Source: UBA3910 sp002391465
GTDB lineage: Bacteria; Bacillota; Limnochordia; Darwinibacteriales; Darwinibacteriaceae
Direction of reading: 5' to 3'
Length of the DNA stretch: 64,000 nt
NCBI GenBank assembly: GCA_030054835.1
Contig: JASGVS010000005.1
Location: 1-64,000 of the forward strand
How positions within the stretch are numbered: position 1 is the first letter of the stretch; the number at the start of each line of letters is the position of its first letter. A program made the position numbers and the translations under genes. Shown in pieces: positions 57,378 through 64,000 of the stretch. The notes below the pieces were generated by a model. That model saw nothing but the letters and a program-made list of their open reading frames with translations, was not told the DNA's origin and made no database searches.

Positions 57378-58274
57378 TTATTCCGCTGCTTTTCCAAGCT
57401 CCCTCAGCAGTTTTTCCAAGTGCTCAACGGTGTAATAATACTTCTTACTGCAGAAACGGCAGACCGTTTCCAGAGTTTCGCCCTCTTGAACAAACTGCCG
57501 CAGTTCTTCTCTGCCCAAGGCAATCAGCCCACGCTCGAAGCGTTCTTGTGAACAGTCGCAGTGAAATGCCACGGGTGCCCAATCAATCACATTTAGCTTA
57601 ATCCCTGCAAACACCTCAGCCACAATCTCCTCGGGCGTCTTCCCGTCTGCAAAGAGAGAACTAACAGGGGGCATCGCAGTCAAACGCTCCTCGAGCAGAG
57701 TGATAAAGGCATCATCATGAACAGCATCGGGCAGAAGCTGTACAATTAATCCACCGCTCCCAAGCGGAGCCAAATCGGTATCGATCAATACGCCCAACAC
57801 TACTGCTGAGGGTACCTGCTCCGAAGCGGTGAAATAGTAAGCAAAATCATCACCAATTTCTCCCGTCTGAAGCGGCACAGTTCCCTGGTAAGCCTCTTTC
57901 AAGCCTATATCCCGAATCACGTGCAGCGTTCCGCTTCCCACAGCCTTACCCACGGACAGCTTCCCAGCCTGGTTTAAAGGCAGGTCGACACGGGGATTGC
58001 CAACATAACCTTTCACCCTACCCTGGGAGTCCGCCGAAACGACTATACCCTCAAGCGGGCCATCGCCCTTAACCTGTACCGTGATTGTCTCCTCGCCCTT
58101 CAGCATGGCACCTAACACCAACCCCATTGTCAGTGTACGCCCAAGAGCGGCTGTGGCAACCGGCGCGGTGTTGTGGTTGACTTGCGCCTGCCGCACCGTG
58201 TCTGTTGTTCTTAATGCGAATACCCGAGCTTGGTTTTCACCCAGTATCGCTCGGATAAGATAATCTTTACCCAA
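57378..58274 (-). CDS. hslO: Redox-regulated chaperone Hsp33
   Basis: 298-residue Hsp33, a chaperone activated by oxidation. The four zinc cysteines are C239, C241, C272 and C275 in CDC and CRFC motifs, with the linker of expected length. The N-terminal domain carries GRTLTMGLVLGAMLKGEE. It lies between the RodZ-like gene and the second spoIIP gene. Its presence with tpx suggests peroxide stress tolerance. Confidence 0.95.
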   Translation of the reverse strand: MGKDYLIRAILGENQARVFALRTTDTVRQAQVNHNTAPVATAALGRTLTMGLVLGAMLKGEETITVQVKGDGPLEGIVVSADSQGRVKGYVGNPRVDLPLNQAGKLSVGKAVGSGTLHVIRDIGLKEAYQGTVPLQTGEIGDDFAYYFTASEQVPSAVVLGVLIDTDLAPLGSGGLIVQLLPDAVHDDAFITLLEERLTAMPPVSSLFADGKTPEEIVAEVFAGIKLNVIDWAPVAFHCDCSQERFERGLIALGREELRQFVQEGETLETVCRFCSKKYYYTVEHLEKLLRELGKAAE

Positions 58275-58291
58275 ATACTGTTCCTCCTAGT

Positions 58292-58678
58292 TCAGATTAG
58301 ATTGGATCTGTAGATAATATAACCTATCGCTGCAGCTGCGGCCACTACCAAGAGCAGCCTGATCACGCTGCGCACACGCTTTTTTCTCTGCAGACTCTGC
58401 CGCCGCTCTCGCAGACTGAGCAGTTCCTCTTGGGAAGGGGCAGAGAGGGCGTCGAACTCTAACGCCACCTGTTCTTCATCCAAACCTAAAGCCTTGGCAT
58501 ACGTCCGCAAAAAGGGTTTAATGTAGGCGGGATCGGGCAGCCTGTCAAACTCGCCTGCCTCCATTGCCTCGAGAAAATCCCGTCTGATTCTGGTGCGTTC
58601 CACCATGTCGTTGATCGTCAACCCCTGCTCAGCACGGGCCTCCTGTAACAGTGTCCCCAGTCCCGTCACGTTTTTCAC
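58292..58678 (-). CDS. RodZ-like helix-turn-helix membrane protein
   Basis: 128-residue protein: an N-terminal helix-turn-helix of the RodZ/HTH_25 type (LGTLLQEARAEQGLTINDMVERTRIRRDFLEAMEAGEFDRLP), a charged linker, and a C-terminal transmembrane helix (residues 106-122). Full RodZ proteins have a longer periplasmic end; this short form resembles the single-pass proteins found next to ftsK in clostridia. RodZ links the MreB cytoskeleton to the membrane. GTG start overlaps the ftsK stop codon. Confidence 0.82.
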   Translation of the reverse strand: MKNVTGLGTLLQEARAEQGLTINDMVERTRIRRDFLEAMEAGEFDRLPDPAYIKPFLRTYAKALGLDEEQVALEFDALSAPSQEELLSLRERRQSLQRKKRVRSVIRLLLVVAAAAAIGYIIYRSNLI

Positions 58679-60906
58679 CCTTCCTCAAAAATGGTGCTGT
58701 CCACTAGCACTTCCCTAGGTTTGCTGCCTTGATATGATCCCACAATGCCCCGCACTTCCATTACATCTATCAATCGTGCCGCCCGGCTGTAACCAATGCG
58801 GAACCTGCGCTGCAGCATGGAAATGGAAGCCTGGCCATTCTCCACAACCAAACGTATGGCATCGGGCAGCAGTTCGTCGTCTTCGTACTCATCCTCTTCA
58901 AAGGCTGAGCCATTTAAGACTTCATCCATAACCTCTTCGTATTCAGGTTCTCCCTGTTTCTTCCACCAAGAAACGAGAGCCTCCACCTCTTTATCGGAAA
59001 TCCAGGCACCCTGAGCACGAGTGGGCTTGGCTGCTCCAATGGGGTAATAGAGCATATCTCCTTTACCAATCAAGCGTTCAGCCCCACCCATATCCAAAAT
59101 CGTCCTGGAGTCTACTTGACTGGAAACGGCGTAGGAGATCCTAGACGGAACGTTGGCCTTAATTAGACCGGTAATTACATCTACCGAAGGCCTTTGGGTA
59201 GCGATGATCAAATAAACACCGGCGGCCCTAGCCATCTGGGCTAATCTGCAAATGGCGTCTTCTACCTCAGCTGCCGCAACCATCATCAGATCCGCAAGTT
59301 CATCGATGATCACTACAATGTAAGGCAGCGGTTCCCTTTCGGGTTCATCCGCCAAAGACTGCATATACATTTCTAGGTTACGAGCCCCGGTCTCAGCAAA
59401 GAGCTGATAACGTCGTTCCATCTCAACCACTGCCCAGCGCAGGGCATTAGCTGCTTTACGCGGATCTGTTACCACCGGGGAAATCAAATGGGGAATACCG
59501 TCAAAAACAGACAGTTCAACTCGCTTGGGGTCGATCATCAGAAGCTTTACCTGCTCCGGATCTGCTCGAAATAGCAGACTGGAAATCATGGCTTTCAGTC
59601 CAACACTCTTGCCTGAGCCTGTGGCCCCGGCCATAAGGATATGGAGCCATTTCTGCAGATCGGCGATCACCGGTTCGCCGGCAATATCTTTACCTAGCGC
59701 TAACGCTACCGGCGATTCATGTTCGCTGAAAGCCGGGCTCTCCATTACATCACGGAGAAGCACCGATTCAGTCCGTTTATTGGGCACCTCTATTCCCACC
59801 ACCGGTTTGCCCGGAACAGGTGCCTCAATCCGGACGTCCTCCGCAGCAAAGGCCAAAGCTATATCATCGGCCAAGGCGGTGATGCGGGATACCTTAATTC
59901 CCGGGGCGGGCTGAAGCTCATACCGAGTTACAACCGGACCCTGGGACACATTCACAACCTTCGCTTCAATACCAAAATGGGCGAGGGTTTCCTCCAGTAG
60001 ATCAGCCCGTTCCGTTTCAGGACGGCGCGCCCGTCCCCTGTTTTTCTGCAGCAAATAAAGGGGAGGTAGTTGATACTGACCTGCCTTGGCCGTATTAGGA
60101 CTTGGAGTTGGGTCTGGTGCCTGTTCCACCTTCGGCTCTGGCGCAGCATCTTCCTTAGCCTTAGGCTTTTCTTTCTTCATCTGCTTAGGTTCGGATAGCT
60201 TCTTTTCTGGAGCAGGACGGCTTTCCGCCTGGGCAAGTTCCTTCTGTCTGGCCCGTTCTGCCCGATGGGCCTGTTTTTTTTCCAGGCGCCTTAGCTTGCG
60301 CTGCTCACTCCGTTCACGCCGTTTACCCCACCAAGCCAGACATGCGTCCTTGATCTTACCTGCTAAAGCCCGGCCTAAATCCACCAGGGAAATCTGAAAG
60401 AAAAGGATTACACCAAGTAGGGCCGCAGTCCCAACCAGGACATAAGAACCTTGAATCCCGAAAGCGTTATAACTGAACACCAAAAGTAGGGCACCTAAAA
60501 CCCCACCGCCTTCTCCCCGCCTGGCGTAACTGAGTTCTTCAGCCAGCTGGGGAGGAAACTGGTAACCACGATAATAAAGCATATGATAGCTCAAAAAGAC
60601 GGCGAAGAGTAATAACAGCAAACCGAGCAGTATGCGCAGCGTAGGCGGCCATCTTTTGCCGCGAAAAACCTGGACAGATACTAGAACAAGGATAGCGGCG
60701 AAGACCACAGCCAGATCTCCAAAGGCAGCCCCCAAAACTCTGCGCAGTGTCAGACCGACCCACCCGGCAGTGTCCACGTATAGTGCTAAAATGGAGAACA
60801 CAGCAAAGGCCGAGAGGAGGATCCCGATAATCTCCCTATACTTGACCCCAAACTGTCTCTTCTCTGTCCGCTGTTTCTTTTCTTTTCTCACGCGCACCGT
60901 GCCCAC
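58675..60906 (-). CDS. FtsK/SpoIIIE DNA translocase
   Basis: 743-residue DNA pump that moves chromosomal DNA through the division or sporulation septum. Four N-terminal transmembrane helices (about residues 25-180) are followed by a charged linker of alanine, lysine and glutamate, the motor with Walker A GATGSGKSVGLKAM and Walker B YIVVIIDELADLMMVA, and a C-terminal winged-helix gamma domain (about residues 680-735). The size is that of SpoIIIE. It is upstream of the RodZ-like gene with a four-base overlap. Start codon GTG. Confidence 0.95.
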   Translation of the reverse strand: MGTVRVRKEKKQRTEKRQFGVKYREIIGILLSAFAVFSILALYVDTAGWVGLTLRRVLGAAFGDLAVVFAAILVLVSVQVFRGKRWPPTLRILLGLLLLLFAVFLSYHMLYYRGYQFPPQLAEELSYARRGEGGGVLGALLLVFSYNAFGIQGSYVLVGTAALLGVILFFQISLVDLGRALAGKIKDACLAWWGKRRERSEQRKLRRLEKKQAHRAERARQKELAQAESRPAPEKKLSEPKQMKKEKPKAKEDAAPEPKVEQAPDPTPSPNTAKAGQYQLPPLYLLQKNRGRARRPETERADLLEETLAHFGIEAKVVNVSQGPVVTRYELQPAPGIKVSRITALADDIALAFAAEDVRIEAPVPGKPVVGIEVPNKRTESVLLRDVMESPAFSEHESPVALALGKDIAGEPVIADLQKWLHILMAGATGSGKSVGLKAMISSLLFRADPEQVKLLMIDPKRVELSVFDGIPHLISPVVTDPRKAANALRWAVVEMERRYQLFAETGARNLEMYMQSLADEPEREPLPYIVVIIDELADLMMVAAAEVEDAICRLAQMARAAGVYLIIATQRPSVDVITGLIKANVPSRISYAVSSQVDSRTILDMGGAERLIGKGDMLYYPIGAAKPTRAQGAWISDKEVEALVSWWKKQGEPEYEEVMDEVLNGSAFEEDEYEDDELLPDAIRLVVENGQASISMLQRRFRIGYSRAARLIDVMEVRGIVGSYQGSKPREVLVDSTIFEEG

Positions 60907-60954
60907 CTCTTCCTGTCATCCTTCTACGCAGGACGCCCGATCTCCTTGCTGAAG

Positions 60955-61422
60955 CTAAGTGGAACGTTCGCTGTCCTTCCTAAGCTGCTGTAGTTCTTCG
61001 ATAAACCGATCTATATCTTTGAACTGGCGGTATACTGACGCGAATCGCACATAGGCAACATCATCGAGCTCGCGCAGCTTGTCCATGACCAATTCGCCAA
61101 TGGACTCTGAAGAGATCTCCCTGTCCAGCCGGGAACGCACCTGCCCCTCTATATCTGACACCGCCTCTTCCAGTGTTTCGATGGAAATCGGCCTCTTCTC
61201 ACAGGCACGAACCATGCCGTTTAGTATCTTCGTCCTGGAAAAAGGCTCTCGTCTGCCATCCTTTTTGATCACCATGAACGGTATCTCATCTAACCGTTCG
61301 TATGTTGTAAACCGTTTGTGGCAAGCCATACACTCCCGCCGCCGCCGGATGGATGCACCCTCCTCAGTCTGACGGGAATCAAGGACTTTACTATCCAGAT
61401 GCAAACAGAACGGACAGCGCAT
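60955..61422 (-). CDS. nrdR: Transcriptional repressor NrdR
   Basis: 155-residue ATP-cone repressor of ribonucleotide reductase genes. The zinc ribbon MRCPFCLHLDSKVLDSRQ with CMACHKRF provides four cysteines, and the ATP-cone domain holds PFMVIKKDGRREPFSRTKI, the dATP-sensing segment. The ATG at 61422 opens the zinc ribbon and follows GGGGAGG; a longer reading from 61440 is less likely. It lies 41 bases after the ymxH gene stop and 49 bases before the ftsK/spoIIIE start. Confidence 0.96.
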   Translation of the reverse strand: MRCPFCLHLDSKVLDSRQTEEGASIRRRRECMACHKRFTTYERLDEIPFMVIKKDGRREPFSRTKILNGMVRACEKRPISIETLEEAVSDIEGQVRSRLDREISSESIGELVMDKLRELDDVAYVRFASVYRQFKDIDRFIEELQQLRKDSERST

Positions 61423-61462
61423 AATTTCCCACCTCCCCACTAGATATTATACAGCAAAACGC

Positions 61463-61708
61463 CTAACGACGCCATGTCTTGTTTTTCACGAGCACAACGT
61501 CCGTGCCGATCAGATGCACATCATGCCACGCAACCTCAATATCAGCGAACCGCCGTTGCCAAAAGAGGAAAGGACGAATCTGGTCAACTATAAGGAATTT
61601 GATCCTACCCGTATCGGGATCAAGATCAATGTCGCACACGCTGCCTAAGTAGCTCCCCTCCTCCATGTTGATCACATCCAACCGGCGCAGATCAGAAGTC
61701 CTAATCAT
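61463..61708 (-). CDS. YlmC/YmxH family sporulation protein
   Basis: 81-residue PRC-barrel protein of the YlmC/YmxH family, common in spore formers and often expressed during sporulation. The pattern SDLRRLDVINMEEGSYLG, VCDIDLDPDTGRIKFLIVDQ and WHDVHLIGTDVVLV is typical. The ATG at 61708 is chosen from its position before MIRTSDLRR; a longer reading starts at 61750. It lies 90 bases after spoIIR, past the spoIIR terminator. Confidence 0.88.
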   Translation of the reverse strand: MIRTSDLRRLDVINMEEGSYLGSVCDIDLDPDTGRIKFLIVDQIRPFLFWQRRFADIEVAWHDVHLIGTDVVLVKNKTWRR

Positions 61709-61748
61709 GGTCCACCACTCCTCCCCTTCACTATATGCCGATGGACGC

Positions 61749-61773
61749 AAAAAGAAACGGCCGAAGCCGTTTC
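61749..61773 (-). terminator. Rho-independent terminator after spoIIR
   Basis: Perfect nine-base-pair hairpin (GAAACGGCT arm with a short loop, 61773-61754, minus strand) followed by CTTTTTG. It lies 25 bases after the spoIIR stop codon. Confidence 0.85.
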
Positions 61774-61797
61774 TACATACTGCTGATTATTGTTTAA

Positions 61798-62460
61798 CTA
61801 GTACAAGAACGAAGAGAAACCCTCTGCAGATGCCCGCCACCACCTCTGGAGTGCCTGGGCATAGTGTGTTTGAGAGATGTGATCCCAGATTTTCAAACGG
61901 AAGGCATAGCTGTTCCCCTCGCCCCCCTCATTTACCCTGAGCAGACCGTTGTTTGTGCCGTCCAAATCGGCCAGGCAGAGGGGGGGAAACAGAACGCACC
62001 ACCAGTTATCCCCTGCAGCACTGCCGATTTCAACGCGCACCGCGTCATAGATTCCCACCGGAAGCGAGAAATCACCGTACTCCCGGAAGGGAAAATGGAA
62101 TTTCCCTATGCGGACGCTCACGGGGTATGTAAAACCCGCTTGCAGCACCCTAGCTTGAGCCGCAGCAGCAAGCTTCTCCTTATTTGCCAAGAGTAGTTCT
62201 TGGGCTTCTTGTTTATCAGCGACACCTGCTAGAATCTCCCTTGTTTCGGCGAGGATAGTATCACGAACCTTTAGTTTCAGATCCTGGTCCTGTGGTAAGT
62301 TGCTGTTTGCTAAGACGTGTAAACGAATCAAGTTTTGCTGGGCAAAAGCTGTTTCATCGAGAACATCATTGATAAAGACCGAAAGCATAAGGGCAAAGAA
62401 TAATCCTGTCACCAGGAGGGCGGCACTGAAAAAGAGCCGCACCCAGAACGATTTTCGCAT
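61798..62460 (-). CDS. spoIIR: Stage II sporulation protein R
   Basis: 220-residue secreted signalling protein made in the forespore that triggers processing of pro-sigma-E by SpoIIGA. A signal or anchor helix (about residues 7-27) precedes the family motifs FAQQNLIRLHVLANSN, QDLKLKVRDTIL and the segment SVRIGKFHFPFREYGDFSLPVGIYDAVRVEIGSAAGDNWWCVLFPPLC, which is nearly invariant in SpoIIR. The ATG at 62460 follows AGGAGG. It starts 14 bases after the sigG stop codon, so the two are likely co-transcribed, an arrangement that would place spoIIR under forespore control. Confidence 0.95.
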   Translation of the reverse strand: MRKSFWVRLFFSAALLVTGLFFALMLSVFINDVLDETAFAQQNLIRLHVLANSNLPQDQDLKLKVRDTILAETREILAGVADKQEAQELLLANKEKLAAAAQARVLQAGFTYPVSVRIGKFHFPFREYGDFSLPVGIYDAVRVEIGSAAGDNWWCVLFPPLCLADLDGTNNGLLRVNEGGEGNSYAFRLKIWDHISQTHYAQALQRWWRASAEGFSSFLY

Positions 62461-62474
62461 TATGCCTTGCCTCC

Positions 62475-63251
62475 TCACGATGTGGCCATATGTTTTCTCA
62501 GATTCTTGAGGGCTGCTTTCTCCAAACGGGATACCTGGGCTTGAGAGATGCCAATCTCCTCTGCAACCTCCATCTGGGTGCGTCCCTCATAAAAACGCAT
62601 TGTTAATATCAGGCGCTCCCGCTCACCTAAGTGTCTCATCCCCTCCTTGATACTCACCCCTTCGATCAAGCTGCGATCGGTGTTTTTCTCATCGCTGATC
62701 TGATCGAGCACAAAAATGGGATCGCCCCCATCGTTGTAGATGGGCTCAAAGAGGGAAATGGGTTCTTGGATTGCATCCAAAGCAAACACGATTTCTTCCC
62801 GCGGTATCTGCAGTTCCTCCGCTATCTGTCCAATAGTGGGTTCCTTGGAGTATTTGTTCGCCAAACTATCCCTGGTCTGCAGCGCTTTATAAGCAATATC
62901 CCGCAGTGAACGGCTTACCCTGATGGGGTTATTATCACGCAGATACCGGCGGATCTCCCCCACTATCATAGGTACCGCATAGGTTGAGAACTTGACGTTT
63001 TGGCTCAGGTCAAAATTGTCTATTGCTTTCATTAAACCGATGCAGCCCACTTGAAACAAGTCGTCCACATACTCCCCCCGGTTGTTAAACCGTTGGATAA
63101 CACTGAGGACCAGTCGCAAATTACCCTGAACCATTTCGTCACGGGCCTCTTTATCGCCATCCTTAATGCGAACCAAGAGCTCCCGCATTCTCTTGTTTGG
63201 CAAAACGGGCAATTTGGCCGTGTTCACACCGCAGATCTCCACTTTGTTCAT
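62475..63251 (-). CDS. sigG: RNA polymerase sigma-G factor
   Basis: 258-residue sigma-70-family factor of the late forespore. The signature N-terminus MNKVEICGVNTAKLPVLPN is that of sigma-G, followed by regions 2 (IDNFDLSQNVKFSTYAVPMIVGEIRRYL), 3 (RVSRSLRDIAYKALQTRD) and 4 (LGERERLILTMRFYEGRTQMEVAEEIGISQAQVSRLE). The ATG at 63251 follows GGGGAGG; an upstream in-frame extension to 63371 is not sigma-like. A candidate sigma-G promoter upstream would allow autoregulation. The gene is divergent from spoIIGA, whereas in most Bacillota sigG follows spoIIGA-sigE on the same strand. Confidence 0.97.
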   Translation of the reverse strand: MNKVEICGVNTAKLPVLPNKRMRELLVRIKDGDKEARDEMVQGNLRLVLSVIQRFNNRGEYVDDLFQVGCIGLMKAIDNFDLSQNVKFSTYAVPMIVGEIRRYLRDNNPIRVSRSLRDIAYKALQTRDSLANKYSKEPTIGQIAEELQIPREEIVFALDAIQEPISLFEPIYNDGGDPIFVLDQISDEKNTDRSLIEGVSIKEGMRHLGERERLILTMRFYEGRTQMEVAEEIGISQAQVSRLEKAALKNLRKHMATS

Positions 63252-63288
63252 CGTTTGCCGCCTCCCCAAAATGCCAATTACTACTGTA

Positions 63289-63318
63289 CAGTATGGCCAC
63301 CCCGCCACCGTTCTATTC
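63289..63318 (-). promoter_or_regulatory. sigG: Candidate sigma-G promoter of sigG
   Basis: On the minus strand GAATA (63318-63314) and CATACTG (63295-63289) are 18 bases apart, close to the sigma-G pattern GHATR-N18-CATNHTA with one mismatch. It lies 38 bases before the sigG ATG. Confidence 0.42.
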
Positions 63319-63412
63319 CAGATTGTCAAGGTTGCTCTTTTTCCGATCAAAGAAGGAATCTTCCACAGCATGGGCTAATATTCTGAAGTAAGATTGCATG
63401 GAGGGGAGACAC

Positions 63413-64000
63413 ATGCCTAAGTACATCCTTTATGTCGATGTCTGGCTACTGCGTTTAGGCTGCAACTTTCTGTTAGTCTATCTCCTGCTTTGGGCAACTG
63501 CTTCAATTACCCGTACGCGCACTAGACCGGTGCGCTTGTTTTTGGCGTCCGCCCTTGGAACACTGCATTACTTCCTTTATCTACTAGCCAGCGTGGGGTT
63601 GATCCCCTTCTATGGCCTGCTGCAGTTTCTGCCGGTCATAGTCCTGATCTCCCTGGCCATGCTTCTTGTTAGCTTTTACCCTTTATCTGCGAAAAAACTA
63701 TTGTCAGTCGCCGGTTATTTTTATGGAATCGGTTTTATTGCCGCTGGTGCCGGTTTGGCCGGGGCCTACCTGTTGGGATCAGCGGCTAACCCGATTTTCC
63801 CATTGGGTACAGTCATTTCCATCATCACACTCCTGGCCGTTGCTGAGCTCGGCTGGGGCGTAGTGCATGAACGGATAGTCAACCAGGTCTATCGTGTTCC
63901 AGTAGAAATTTACTGCGATAACGCAAAAGTTAAAGTGGACGCACTGGTTGATACGGGCAACAATCTGCGGGATCCACTCACCAATCAACCGGTTATTGTA
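63413..64000 (+). CDS. spoIIGA: Sigma-E processing peptidase SpoIIGA (partial, 5' part)
   Basis: The first 196 codons of a gene that runs past the end of the window. It opens MPKYILYVDVWLLRLGCNFLL and has about five transmembrane helices, then VDALVDTGNNLRDPLTNQPVIV, which contains the DTGN aspartic-protease-type motif of SpoIIGA. The enzyme cuts pro-sigma-E in the septal membrane after contact with SpoIIR. GGAGGGGAG lies just before the ATG. The divergent sigG gene begins 161 bases away, and sigE is expected downstream, beyond the window. Confidence 0.94.
   Translation, partial: MPKYILYVDVWLLRLGCNFLLVYLLLWATASITRTRTRPVRLFLASALGTLHYFLYLLASVGLIPFYGLLQFLPVIVLISLAMLLVSFYPLSAKKLLSVAGYFYGIGFIAAGAGLAGAYLLGSAANPIFPLGTVISIITLLAVAELGWGVVHERIVNQVYRVPVEIYCDNAKVKVDALVDTGNNLRDPLTNQPVIV

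Noticed and set aside
1..64000. CRISPR arrays, insertion sequences, tandem repeat blocks
   Set aside because: None was seen by eye; the inverted repeats found are single short hairpins between genes. A repeat finder would be needed to exclude weak ones.

Overview
The window reads as a chromosomal segment of an endospore-forming, probably anaerobic member of the Bacillota (Clostridia or a deep branch such as Limnochordia). This is inferred from sporulation genes (spoIVA, two spoIIP paralogues, YIEGIA with its small capping partner, ytfJ, a spoVAF-type germination gene, spoVS, ymxH, spoIIR, sigG, spoIIGA), an IspH-ribosomal protein S1 fusion, a stand-alone EF-G-like factor, 2-hydroxyacyl-CoA dehydratase-type activases, and an F-type ATP synthase c subunit with Na+-type ligands. 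Base composition looks even throughout. I saw no insertion sequence, prophage, integrase or CRISPR array.

Layout. 1-260: T-box leader (minus strand) for a gene outside the window. 261-7460: MATE exporter with a MarR regulator, exported and membrane proteins, EF-G-like GTPase, FG-GAP/VCBS-type exported protein. 7500-8900: tRNA-Pro(GGG) and aspartokinase. 9000-24000: a long minus-strand block joining cell-division, lipid and spore functions: site-2 protease, scpA-scpB, DUF2953, ytfJ, rluB, flavoprotein, cmk, plsC, ispH-S1, then DUF1614, spoIIP, YIEGIA, capping subunit, der, plsY, spoIVA. 24000-29000: three dehydratase-activase-type proteins translationally coupled to a SpoVAF-like germination protein. 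29000-44100: dodecin, dipeptidase, spoVS, ymdB, rny, recX, recA, a membrane metallophosphoesterase, cinA, a lipoprotein, DUF441 and PAP2-type membrane proteins, an FtsH-like protease, pgsA and rimO.

44200-47000: a plus-strand ATP synthase operon that stops after atpH at a strong terminator, so atpAGDC is not adjacent. 47000-52500: thiol peroxidase, nitroreductase, and a peptide-type ABC importer with two permeases and a binding protein but no ATPases. 52500-55200: a SNF2-type helicase with a YqhG-like partner. 55200-64000: murC, a second SpoIIP, hslO, a RodZ-like protein, FtsK/SpoIIIE, nrdR, ymxH, spoIIR and sigG on the minus strand, and the 5' part of spoIIGA on the plus strand, divergent from sigG.

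The sporulation genes cover successive steps: SpoIIR and SpoIIGA (sigma-E activation), SpoIIP (septal peptidoglycan), FtsK/SpoIIIE (chromosome transport), sigma-G (forespore), SpoIVA (coat base), SpoVS, YtfJ and the SpoVAF-like protein (late spore and germination). Gene identities come from reading translated proteins and recalling family motifs; no database search was possible. Starts were moved where a Shine-Dalgarno site clearly favoured an internal codon. No gene-free stretch exceeds 300 bases.
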